From the NCBI GenBank assembly GCA_949752745.1, contig OX457031.1, forward strand, positions 2,643,741 to 2,707,740: DNA of 64,000 nt, written 5' to 3'. Shown here piece after piece: positions 1-15,600 of this stretch (the stretch's first letter is position 1; the number at the start of each line of letters is the position of its first letter). Below the pieces are notes generated by a model, which ran no database searches, was not told where the DNA came from, and saw nothing but the letters and a program-made list of their open reading frames with translations. Both the position numbers and the translations under genes were made by a program. The DNA comes from Protula sp. h YS-2021 (taxonomy: Eukaryota; Annelida; Polychaeta; Sabellida; Serpulidae).

Positions 1-572
1 TTTTTGTTATTGTTTTTTTTTTGTTTTTTTTTTTTTTGAACAAGAGTAAAGACAGCCTTTGTTTATTTATTATTTTTGTTTGTTTGTTTGTTTGTTTTGT
101 TTGTTTGTTTGTTTGTTTGTTTTTTTTGCTGTACAAGGGTTAAAAAGACAGATTCCGTTTCATCGTTATTTGAAACACGCTGAGTATACTCGAAGGACGT
201 TTTAGCAGGACAGGTTGACAAGTAATTGATTCTGCCTAACCCTTTATTTAAATCTTTGTTGCGTACGGCACTTGTCTTGTGCACGTTTTTGATTGTGTGC
301 GGATGTCGTGAGGTCTAAGATTATTAATGTGTTAAGACGAATAAAGATGTCAGCTTTGCGCCATTTCAACGATAATTCTTTTTTTTTTTTTTTTCAAACA
401 GATCTTTTTTATTTACGTTAGTGATGTAATACGTCATTTCAAGAAGCCGTTAAATCTAAGGGATTTCTGCTGTTATATGTCCGCACAAATTTAGCCAGCT
501 GGGCGCAGTGTCCTCTGAACAATTTTGTACAATTTTTTAGTTTTAATTTAAAATATAAGTGGCCAATAAAAA
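1..572. other. T-rich low-complexity intergenic DNA
   Basis: No coding exon is recognisable. The stretch holds T homopolymers and a (TTTG)n-like tract near 77-120. It lies upstream of a satellite-like array and could be intronic sequence of UBE2Z, whose 5' exons are not in the window. Confidence 0.6.
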
Positions 573-1687
573 TGATTAGCCTAATCGAGTAAACCGTCTG
601 CGGTGTGCACTGGCCGCTCTAGTTGACGATATATGTTTGCAGGACTTGGCAGGGTCCGGCCTGGAGTCCCGCCAACAGTCTGGCTAGTGTCATGATCTCC
701 ATACAAAGCCTGATTAGCTTTAGTGGAGTACACCGTCTGCGGTGTGCACTGGCCGCTCTAGTTGACAGTATATTTTTGTAGGACTTGGCAGGGTCCGGCC
801 TGGAGTCCTGCCAACAGTCTGGCTAGTGTCATGATCTCCATACAAAGCCTGATTAGCTTTAGTAGAGTACACCGTTGGCGGTGTGCACTAGCCGCTCTAG
901 TTGACGATATATGTTTGCAGGACCTGGCAGGGTCCGGCCTGGAGTCCTGCCAACAGTCTGGCTAGTGTCATGATCTCCATACAAAGCCTGATTAGCTTTA
1001 GTGGAGTACACCGTCTGCGGTGTGCACTGGCCGCTCTAGTTGACAGTATATTTTTGTAGGACCTGGCAGGGTCCGGCCTGGAGTCCCGCCAACAGTCTGG
1101 CTAGTGTCATGATCTCCATACAAAGCCTGATTAGCTTTAGTGGAGTACACCGTTGGCGGTGTGCACTGGCCGCTCTAGTTGACGATATATGTTTGCAGGA
1201 CCTGGCAGGGTCCGGCCTGGAGTCCTGCCAACAGTCTGGCTAGTGTCATGATCTCCATACAAAGCCTGATTAGCTTTAGTGGAGTACACCGTCTGCGGTG
1301 TGCACTGGCCGCTCTAGTTGACAGTACATTTTTGTAGGACCTGGCAGGGTCCGGCCTGGAGTCCCGCCAACAGTCTGGCTAGTGTCATGATCTCCATACA
1401 AAGCCTGATTAGCTTTAGTGGAGTACACCGTCTGCGGTGTGCACTGGCCGCTCTAGTTGACAGTATATTTTTGTAGGACCTGGCAGGGTCCGGCCTGGAG
1501 TCCCGCCAACAGTCTGGCTAGTGTCATGATCTCCATACAAAGCCTGATTAGCTTTAGTGGAGTACACCGTCTGCGGTGTGCACTAGCCGCTCTAGTTGAC
1601 AGTACATTTTTGTAGGACCTGGCAGGGTCCGGCCTGGAGTCCTGCCAACAGTCTGGCTAGTGTCATGATCTCCATACAAAGCCTGAT
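573..1687. repeat. 139-bp tandem repeat array (8 units)
   Basis: Eight copies of a 139-bp unit are visible; the anchor gccgctctagttgac recurs at about 612, 751, 890, 1029, 1168, 1307, 1446 and 1585, exactly 139 bp apart. Units 1 to 6 alternate between a gacgatatatgtttgcag and a gacagtatatttttgtag variant, which suggests amplification as a 278-bp dimer; units 6 to 8 are all of the second type. Each unit contains an inverted pair (ggcagg...cctgcc) able to form a hairpin. No coding potential is supported. Confidence 0.95.
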
Positions 1688-1734
1688 GAATGAGAATCCA
1701 TATCACAATGAACCCGGCTTTGAAAATGAAAGAT

Positions 1735-2060
1735 GCCATGGTAAGATGTTACGGACATATTACCAAAACAAACTAAAAACAAAAAATAAACAAGAACCCC
1801 CCACCCCGACCCCCTCATGTCCACCCCGTCATGTCGAAAAAGGTGTCATGGTAAGATGATATGACATATTGTATGACATATTACCAAAAACAAAATAAAA
1901 ACAAAAATAAATAAATAAATAAAAATAAACAAGCACCCCCGCTCCCCCCCCTGGCCTCCCTCATGTCGAAAAGTTTAAAAGGTGTCATGGTAAGATATGC
2001 ATAAGGGATGTTACGGATGCATTACCAAAACAAAATAAAAACATGCAAAAAAAAAATAAA
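1735..2060. repeat. Degenerate tandem repeat with catggtaagat units
   Basis: Three diverged copies of a unit starting catggtaagat, followed by attaccaaaac and an A-rich stretch, begin near 1738, 1849 and 1987. C-rich spacers separate them. No gene is seen here. Confidence 0.6.
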
Positions 2061-2277
2061 TAAATAAATGAACATACAAACCGCCCCCTTCTCACGTTTT
2101 GAAATTTGAAAAGATCTTTCGCAGAATCGATTTTTAGATGCATTTTAATGATTTGGCTGTTTTTATGAAGAATGCAATATGAAAGAAAAAAAATAAAAAC
2201 TTGACACCCCTCCCCTCGGTTCCGACCAGTCGATTTTAAAAACCACAAGAGAGTGTCAGCCCTTTCTGTGACTTCAG

Positions 2278-3839
2278 GTGACAACAAGCGATACAACGAC
2301 ATCATACGTCACGAGACACTGCGCGTGGCTGTTTGTGATTCGCTGGAAGGGCGTCTACAGATGCCGCAAGATCTACGGTATGTTACCCCTACCCCTCCCT
2401 TCCCTCCTCCACCCACTTCCCCCACCCCCCACGGTCATTACTCTGACCACGTAGGGTTGTCTGTGATTCGCTGGAAGGGCGTCTACAGATGCCACAAGAT
2501 CTGCGGTATGTTACCCCTGCCCATCCCTTTCCTCCTCCACCCCCCTCCCCCACCCCCACCCTCCACGGTCATTACCCTGACAACGCAGGGTTGTCTGATT
2601 CGCTGGAAGGGCGTCTACAGATGCCACAAGATCTACGGTATGTTACCCCTGCCCATCCCTTCCCTCCACCACCCCCCTCCCCCACCCCCACCCTCCACGG
2701 TCATTTCCCTGATAACGTAGGGTTGTTTGTGATATGCTAGAGGAACGACAGTGTATTAAGTCCGCTTCCCCCCCCCCACCCCCACCACTGCCTCGACGGC
2801 AGGAGGGAGGGGGAGGGGGGAGGGTTCTGTATTGCGACAGTGGAGTGAGGTTTGAAAGTGGGCGCGCATATGGAAAGATGACAGACGTTAACATTCGACT
2901 GTTGAGGGGTGTCTGACAGGGGGGTTGGGGGGTGTTGAATGGCACGGGCGAAGGGTCGGGAGGAGGTTGGGGGGGGGGGCGGGGGGTGGGGCTGTTGACT
3001 TGACCGTAGCTTTTTCAGTCTTTGATCAATTTCTGCTTACAGGAACGTCATGGAATCGTCATTTCGGCATTACTGCGATTACTACATGTCGACGTGCGAA
3101 GAAAATATGCATTTGAACGGCGATCCTATGCAAGTAAGATCCTATTTTTTCTGTTATTTGAATGGCGATCCTATGCAAGTAAAATTCTGTTCTTTAAATG
3201 GCGATCCTATGCAGGTACGATCCTGTTTTTGTCTGTTGTTTAAATGGCAATCCTATGCAAATAAGATCCTGTTTTTTTTGTGTTGTTTAAATGGCAATCC
3301 TATGCAAGTAAGATCCTGTTTTTTGTCGGTTATCTGAATGGTGATTCTACTTTTCTGTTCTTTGAATGGTGGTACTATGCAAGTAAGATCCTATTTTTTT
3401 TGTTCTTTAAATGACGATACCATGCAAGTAGGATCCTATTGAAAAGTTTATCAATAGGATGATGTGTTTACTTTCAATTCAGGATCCATTTGGTGAGAAA
3501 AGGGGCGCTTTTAATTACAAATCCATACGCGAGCGGCTGGAAAGACTGAAAACGAAATACTACCACGAAAGCGAGGAGGAATCATCCTCCATGAGTGATA
3601 CTGATGATGATTCAAGTGACTCGAAAAGCGCGAAGAATTCGCCCAGTTCCTGCAGTCCCAAGGGTAGTCAAGGAGACGGTCGTGGGCCTGTGGGCGTGGT
3701 ACAGGAAGCGACAGTGGACGCTTGTGGCGGTTGCCATGGAAGCGCTGCTCTGATTGGCAGCGCCGCGACAAAAGCCGGTGATGCGTCAGACGATTGTGGC
3801 GTGTTGAAAAATAGTGCCGCGGAACTAAACGCGTCATGA
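2278..3839 (+). CDS. UBE2Z: Ubiquitin-conjugating enzyme E2 Z, last three coding exons
   Basis: UBE2Z is an E2 enzyme that takes ubiquitin (and FAT10) from UBA6 and transfers it to substrates. The catalytic UBC core is outside the window; only the C-terminal part is here. Exons: 2278-2377 (enters mid-codon after ttcag, contains [16 protein letters not shown]), 3043-3133 (contains [14 protein letters not shown] and ends DPMQ), and 3483-3839 (starts [14 protein letters not shown], ends with a Ser/Asp-rich acidic tail and TGA at 3837-3839). Splice phases agree across both introns. From memory the vertebrate protein has very similar motifs, including [17 protein letters not shown] and DPFGEKRG, and a similar Ser/Asp-rich tail. 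Both introns contain tandem copies of the upstream exon edge with its donor site, so alternative donor use is possible. Identity is confident; upstream exons are not visible. Confidence 0.93.
2335..2750 (+). repeat. Tandem repeat containing UBE2Z exon end and splice donor
   Basis: The last ~45 bases of the exon ending at 2377, with the donor gtatgttacccc and a C-rich stretch, recur as a unit of about 130 bp. Donor sites fall at 2378, 2506 and 2638, and a decayed fourth copy lies near 2722. Copies 2 and 3 keep the exon-derived reading frame and are preceded by AG (cacgtag, aacgcag), so they resemble small duplicated exons. Confidence 0.9.
3112..3450 (+). repeat. Tandem repeat containing UBE2Z exon end and splice donor (second intron)
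   Basis: The 3' edge of the exon ending at 3133 and its donor (cctatgcaa|gtaagatcc) recur about eight times with spacing of roughly 36-50 bp, at about 3122, 3167, 3203, 3251, 3297, 3342, 3371 and 3416. Later copies have substitutions. Most copies keep a consensus gtaaga donor. Confidence 0.9.
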
Positions 3840-8509
<4,670 letters not shown>

Positions 8510-9395
8510 TTGTTTTTAGATTTTAAATGGGAAGTTTTGGATGACTCCTACGGTATTACGCTAGCTACAAACACTAAATCTATTTACGGATTGCAGAAAG
8601 CAGCAGGGAAAATTGTAAATGGTGCGGGACTTTGTGAACATTCAAATACAGTATTTTATAATTCTTCGTCTCTAACATTTTATGATATTCTAAAATTCAA
8701 AACTCTGATTGATATGTGCCCTACCAAATGCAGTTCAACGGTTGTTCAAGATCGTAAAGAGTGAGCGGGCTACAAAGCAACAGGGAAACTTTATGGTGTT
8801 GTAGTCAAAAACTAACCGTTAAAACATTGCATAAGTATTAGAGGAGTTAATCTTCAGAATTCCTTACCCCACGACTTTAAATATCTACCATATGGAGCCT
8901 CCTTCAAAGCAAAATTTTAAATGCATTTTATGTCTAGCTATGCATAACTTAATATGTAAACTACTCTATATAAGCTACTTTGCCATGCTCAAAACTATGC
9001 GTTAATACATCAAATTGAAAATCTGTACATATGTTTACTTATAGCTATTAAATTTCTCAGATTCGTGCACTTCATAAATCCACAAGAGTATAATTGTATA
9101 GTATGCTAAAATACAAATCGACGATTGCCTCTGTTCTAAATTTATCAGCTTTTATGTGTTCTTTATTTTCGTATGGTCACTTTACTGTTTACTATAAATT
9201 TACTGTCAATACTGAAATGGTTGTATGAAACTTATTCTTAAAAACATTGCAAAGGGCAAGCGAGGAGTAAGCTTTTAGCTGTTGCTTGTTCCCTTTCCAA
9301 ACTGTCAATATATTTTATAGTTACTTAGGCCACTGTTTTGTACTGTATTGTCTTTTACTGTGCATTTGGAAATAAACGTTGAAAATGGAAAGAAA
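8510..9395 (+). pseudogene. LINE reverse-transcriptase C-terminal remnant with 3' UTR
   Basis: The frame at 8510-8764 reads ATNTKSIYGLQKAAGKIVNG, then HSNTVFYNSSSLTFYDILKFKTL, which matches the post-RT C-terminal region typical of Jockey/CR1-like non-LTR retrotransposons (the LQK-A-R-I segment followed by the LYDI-KF segment). Downstream, out-of-frame pieces continue to about 8930 (sLPHDFKYLP-like) and then a UTR-like stretch ends near an AATAAA at about 9372. Stops and frameshifts show it is dead. Clade assignment is tentative. Confidence 0.65.
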
Positions 9396-9419
9396 ATGAA
9401 ATCTCAAATAATTGGAAAC

Positions 9420-9890
9420 ACTGCAGTAGTACCTTTAACCTGACGGAGTGGAAGGACGCAATGTGTAGTTCAAACGATTCAGCTTCTGGATCAGATGACC
9501 TGCACGCTCAAGTTTCAAAACACTTACCTGAAGAAACCCTTGAAATCATCCTTGAATTACTGAATCAACTTTTGGACTACAGCCAACGTCCCTGAAATAT
9601 GGAAAGAAGCCACCATTATACCCATCCCAAAACCAAATAAGGATCTTACTAACGCCCCCGATTACTGTCCTATATCCTTAGCAGCTTCATTGTGCAAGAT
9701 AATTGAACAAACGATAACCTGAAGATTAACTTGGCATTGGGAGAAAAATGAGTCCCTAACCGACATTCAAAGTGACTTTAGAAAAGAAAGCGGTACCATA
9801 GATCAACTGGCAAATATCGAATCATTTATAAGGGAAGGTTTTATCAATAACGAACATGTCACTGTTGGCTTCGATACGACACGTATTGGA
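9420..9890 (+). pseudogene. LINE reverse-transcriptase fragment (RT domain N-terminal part)
   Basis: Broken frames encode blocks typical of a LINE RT: SGSDDLHAQVSKHLPEETLE, then EIWKEATIIPIPKPNKD, then YCPISLAASLCKIIEQ and SDFRKESGTIDQLANIE. These match the conserved order (APG-DG, kI-PI-K, yRPISL, Q-GFR--rsT-d). Several frameshifts and stops interrupt it. It follows the 3' end of the element at 8510-9395, so a separate insertion or a rearranged copy is likely. Confidence 0.75.
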
Positions 9891-9894
9891 AACA

Positions 9895-11438
9895 GGGGGG
9901 GGGGGGGGGGACCAAGGAAATGAACCACCTCTAAAGTGGGTCCTCCTCATAGATAGAACCACTTTTAATTAGTACCTTTCTAGATGCCATTTATTATGGA
10001 GATATTCCGGCCCCAAAGGTTCCGCTGAAGAATCACCCGGAAATCAGATTTCTCCAATTCATTCCTAGTGGTGTTCCTATTTGCCAGTGGTGTCCCAGTG
10101 TACCTATCGTCTGTCCTTTGTCTGTGCTGCAAATGTTAATCATTAGCTAATTGTCCATACCAGGCTAATTAACAGCTTTGACGTGACATCCTTCTACCGA
10201 TGTTACCAAGTGACATTTCATCTGTTTATAGAAGATTTTTCTATGAATTAACAAATAATTGTGAATGTGAAAGTTACAACAGCTATTTATTTCAATTTAG
10301 TGTAATCGTTAATTGCAAAAATATTATAGGATACTGTAAAATGTAATGTTATCGTCTGGAGGAATTGTAACTGATTGAAAAATGCTTAAATACTTTTAAA
10401 AATACCGCTTTACTTTTTAAAAGCAACAAATAAACAGCTGTTTTGTTTTGTGCCTGGTAGAAACTACGCTATTGAACAATATTTAAAGAGACTGTGACTT
10501 CAACGGAGCCACTCAAGTATAGATTGGGTACCATGCTTGTCCACGACTGTTTAAAACGACCCTGAACGCTAAGTGCTGAGTTTGAATTTATAGCCCTTTT
10601 TACCAAACGCGGAATCCAAATTACGAAAGAACCTTCCTTTTATCGGAAACGCAGAATATTGATTATAATTCATCTCCTTTTAATAAAATTGGTATTTCTC
10701 ACGGACCACATCTGGACTCAAAATTACCTCCTTCTGCGCTTTTTTGGACATGCATGGTAACACATGTGATACCTAGTGGCCCCTCCGGGCTGGGACAGAG
10801 TTATTTTGGATTAAATCTAGCAGCTATACAGGCTGTAAATACCTCATTTAGAATATACATTAATCATTGTTAATTACTCTGGCGTAGTCAGGCACAAATG
10901 CATTGACTGCCCAAATGACATTTGATTGCAAAAGTTTTATTTATGATAATTGCATTTTTACTATCCAAATGATATTTGATTGCAAAAGTTTTATTCATCA
11001 TAATTGAATTTTTACTGCATATCTTGATAATGGTTCTCCTTATTTTGTAACATTGACAATAATTTGGAAGATTAATCAGTTTCTTACTTGAAAAATATAC
11101 ATAAAAACGTGATGATAACTGTGTACTTACGTATAAGATGAGCACTTACGTTGAAGAGGACTAAACTGAGTACTTACGTGTAAGAGGACATTATAATGTT
11201 GTTCAGAAAAATATTTCTAATGACCAACTTGGCATTTTGAACATCACCATACCAATTTCAACGTCAATCTGAACTAATTTTGCTCTTGCAATATAACTGC
11301 AGAGGTATGGCACAACATATGTCCTCCTCATCTAGAATTAAATCGGGCTTGAGAGGGAAGGGAAGTTAAACCACATGGAAACGAAGGCGAAAGGAGAATT
11401 TCCAATGCTTTACGTATAAGCCAACGAGGCAATGACGA

Positions 11439-11478
<40 letters not shown>

Positions 11479-12560
11479 GCTTAACAGACGTTGCCATGAG
11501 ACACACAAGCGACGACACAATGCTGGAAAGTGTTTGAAAGAGTTTATTAGTGCAATTTATAGCTATCTTAGTTTAATTAGTGCTGCGCATTTCGTTCAGA
11601 ATGCGTTCTACGCGTGTGCGAATAAAACAGGAAACACCCAGCGCTATGATCTATTCCTATATCAAGGCGTTACAATTTCCATGTTTGAAGGCGTTCTGTC
11701 ACGGCTTAAAATTGATAAAACGGTATAATGGCTGGCAACTTTGATATTATCTTCAAACAAGGTGCGTGTAATCAGACGTGCAGTTTGCAGTGAAACAGTA
11801 CTGATGTCTTAAGGTGACAGTAGAACAGCTCATTAGTACTGTTGGAAGAAAGTGCAAATTTCGATATTGTTTGCTTAGTTATGTCTTAATTCTTGTTGCT
11901 ACATTGTGAGCAACATAGATCTTAAATTTGTGGTCATTTTCAAAATGACAGTAGAACAGTTCATTAGTACTGTTGAGAGAACTTGCAATCCTCAAAGTGG
12001 ACAAAAACTTTTCACTTTTTAATATTGTTTGCTTAGTATTATGTGTTAAAAAACTTGTTTTATTGCGTAAACAACATAGATTTAAAATGTCTGGTACCGT
12101 ATAGGGGTTCTTTTTCGGTAAAACGGAGCCAGAAAAAAACTACCAAAGCATTTCTTTAATTTTTTTCGTTGGGTAACTACCAAAGCATTTCTTTAATTTT
12201 TTTTCATTGGGTAACTACCAAAGCATTTCTTAAAATTTTTTCGTTGGAAACTTAGTTTCAGCAGTGTCTATTTGTCGTTTTTAAAGTATTTATTCTTATT
12301 TGCCTTTTTGCGAATCTCTTATTTTATCTTTTTCAACTGCCTCAGACTAAAACACAAGGTTCACGTGTTGTTTTTATTTTAGAGAAACAATCAGGAAGAA
12401 TAGGAACTAGTCTTCATGTCCGTTTTAATTGAATTTTTAGCTGAAGATAGCAGACCGACTGTAAGAATTTTAGCTCTTTCTGTAAATATATATTCACTAT
12501 AGAAATCAACACATAGAAATAAGAGAGTGCTCCTATCTGAAAAACAGGTAGTCGTTTCTC
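9895..12560. other. Intergenic with short duplications
   Basis: No exons recognised. Visible repeats: two copies of a ~55-bp unit (ccaaatgacatttgattgca) near 10912 and 10970; two copies of acagtagaacag.tcattagtactgtt near 11818 and 11947; three copies of aactaccaaagcatttctt at about 12139, 12176 and 12215; and a poly-T tract at 11441-11473. Part of 10525-10790 resembles stretches at 13135-13395 and 25765-25985, suggesting an old dispersed repeat. Confidence 0.55.
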
Positions 12561-12563
12561 AGA

Positions 12564-12571
12564 TATAAATA
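12564..12571 (+). promoter_or_regulatory. TATA box of the DNase I gene
   Basis: TATAAATA lies 54 bases before the ATG at 12618, so a start of transcription about 30 bases downstream would leave a short 5' UTR of about 20-25 bases. This fits the AUG choice. Confidence 0.6.
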
Positions 12572-12617
12572 CGTGAGAAACATTAAAGGCGCTGTTAGAA
12601 TTTACTGAGCTGTAAGC

Positions 12618-15600
12618 ATGAAGGTGTTGATACTTGCCGTATTGGCCGGAATTGTCCTTGAGGCAGTCCAGGCTTTTGTGGAAGAGAAAAAAGCAGGACC
12701 CCTTCTTATTGGTGCATTTAATATTCAGGTATTTACACTCTTTTGAATGTACTGCACAAGAACATTACCCAGTTTCAAAATCTTAATTTTTATAATTTTA
12801 AGATCTTTATTAAAGGTTTTAAAATTTGTATTTCTGGAATGCAAAATCTTGATTTCGTGTGTTAAGGATCTTTATTTCATGTTTTAAATATCTTTAGTTC
12901 ATGATTTCACGATTTTATTTGATGATTTCAAGCTCTATTTTTCATGAATTCAAGATCTTTATTGCATGATTTAAGCATCGTTATTTCTTGATTTCAGGAA
13001 ATTAATTTCATGATTTCAAGACATTTATTTCAAAATTGTAAATTCTTTATGTCATACTTTCAATTTGTACTGTTTTGAATCTGTGGCAAAAACGCCATGG
13101 CCAGAATGAAAATATGTATTTACGTTCTGGGGGGGGGGGGTTACTCACACACCATCTGGTTACCATGCGCGTCTTTGACTTTTCAAAGCGAACCTTACAC
13201 TCAAAGTGCTAAATGCGGTGTGCAATTTTGTTGGAAACACGGTGTACTCAGTAAAAACTGCACCCTTTTAAAACCAAATTGGCACCTTGCCCTGACCGTG
13301 TCTGGCCTAAAAATTACCACCCCAGTTTTCCGCGATTTTGGTAAGACACATAGTAACACATATGATACCAAGAGTCCGCCCCCGCCCCACCCTTCTGGAG
13401 AGTGACATCTTACATAATATTTCTTTTAAAGTACAATGTCAGCTTAATCCAAACGGAACAGACTTTATTTTGTGTGTTAATGTTGCTGAGAAAACAAACG
13501 TAATTACTTTTGCTCGCATGATATAAGCTTTATTATTGGAAGTCTGAATTTATTTATTTTTGTGACAGGAAAAATATTTTAAGAAAAGTTTACAATTTCT
13601 GGAATTCAGAATCATCGATGAAGTACAGGGTTTCATGCAAATAGAGCAATAATATATATAAACTGTTTTAATATAGGTATTTGGAGTTTCCAAAATGGAC
13701 GAACCAGAAGTTGTAGAAGCACTGGTGGAGGTAAGCATTCGGATTGTTCCGGAAGCATTCGGGTAGTTTCGGAAGTATCTGGTAGCTTATCGAAGGCATG
13801 GGTTGTAACCTATATTTCAGATGAATTTACAAATTGAATGGGCGCCGTAGAAGAAAACATTGTTGGAAAAAATAACAAACTCTTTAGAAGGAAAAATCCG
13901 TCACTTCTAATGATCAAAGATTTCCTTTGACAATAAAAACGGCAACAACAACATTCTCCATTTGTCGCTTTCTTTTGAGCATAAGGCACAAAAAAGAATT
14001 ACTTTTTGTTATTTGATAAAGGAATCATGCCACTTAGTGTAATCATTTTCAGCTTTCAAATGTGAACTAAAACAATGAACAATGATCTCGAACCAATGTA
14101 CTATATTTTAGCACTATATTATATGCGAGAAAGATTTTTAAAATTAATTGTCATATAATGCAGCATTATAGTGGCACAGATAATGCTCATTGATATAACA
14201 AGGTCTGAAGATAACGTGTAAAGGTCATCACAACAGTGTTATTCCTCACACGCAATTTGATTAAATGTGAGCTGATGGGTGGGAAATGGACCATTGCATT
14301 AAAAGTATTTTCTTAATAAGATTTTGGCCAAACACCTGGAATATTTAGCATTGCATATCCGATCACAATTCATAGTGCATAAGCTCAGAATAAAATTCAC
14401 TTAGTTTAAAGGAAGCAAACATTAAAGAATCAAATAAGAAAACTACTAAAGTTGGCGTTTTGTCTCATGCATTTTTTATCTCCAAAACTGGTAACCACTT
14501 TTATGTCGTCCGAGGCTGAAGAGTAAATCTCGAAATCGTGTACTGAATCTGATGGCACAATCTTTTGAAAGGACGATGTTCCTTTCACTTATCTGTGTTT
14601 TTTTTTCTTTGATAAACAAATAAGCAAATGGTACCATTCTCGCCTATCAGTTTAGAGTTTGACAATTAATGTTAATGGAAACCTGGCTAGGTTTCAAGTA
14701 ATGTGGCAGGACGTTTAACGTTTTTTTTGCCTGTTGTACACAAGAAAGAACACAGCTTCTATTTCATTTCTTTATTTAGCAACAGCATTCGTCTTCACAC
14801 ACGCGACAACAACTCATAACCCGAACGACTGACTCTCCAAAAAAAGGGGAGGAGATACGAGCGAGAACGTCATGAAAAGCAATGACAAAAAACACGTCAA
14901 GTAATGCGCTACTGTGGCCCTTCTGTTCTAACAACAGAGGGCTCTAAGACACGGGTGAAGATCCGGCACCTTCAACTCTATGCAAATGTATAGATTCTCC
15001 TAACTGCTTGGAAACACCCTAAAAATAACACTACTCTAACCCCTTTTCTAATTACTGACGTTAATCCCTACAACGAGCAATACTCCGGTTTTATAATTCT
15101 GATCTCGTGCTAATCTTCTAAACGCACCGAACTATGCTCGCACTGCTCTTCTGACCTCTTTTCCCTTTGCTGATCTGCTTAAGCGCTATTGCATTCACTC
15201 TTCGCTCTTCTAGGCTTTACGAGATGTGTGCTGCCTTTTACTTTTCAGCGAGTATTTATAGCACAACGTCAGAGATCACGTGACTTCTTTTTCTGGTTAC
15301 TCTGATTGGTCAATTTTCGCTCCTGTTTGAGGACCAACTTTTTATTTTTACATTTTATACTCATTTCTAGGGGGCGAAAGGTTTAGGCGAGGTAAAACTA
15401 AACAACACTCTAATAGAAAATGAATCAACACTTTTACTTAGCAAAGTGACCACCAATTATTGAATTATCGCTTAAAGAAAAGGTGACACCAATATAAAAG
15501 CCTTTGCTCCCGCTTTGTAACAAGGGTCTTATAAAAACGCATCAAACTGATAACGAACACGTAAATAACACCGCAAGACATTAGAGCAATATAGAACTGA

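Noticed and set aside
573..1687. CRISPR-like array
   Set aside because: Units are contiguous 139-bp tandem copies without distinct spacers, in a eukaryotic genome.
2643..3116. Pro/Gly-rich open frames
   Set aside because: They follow C-rich and G-rich intronic tracts of UBE2Z and have no conserved features.
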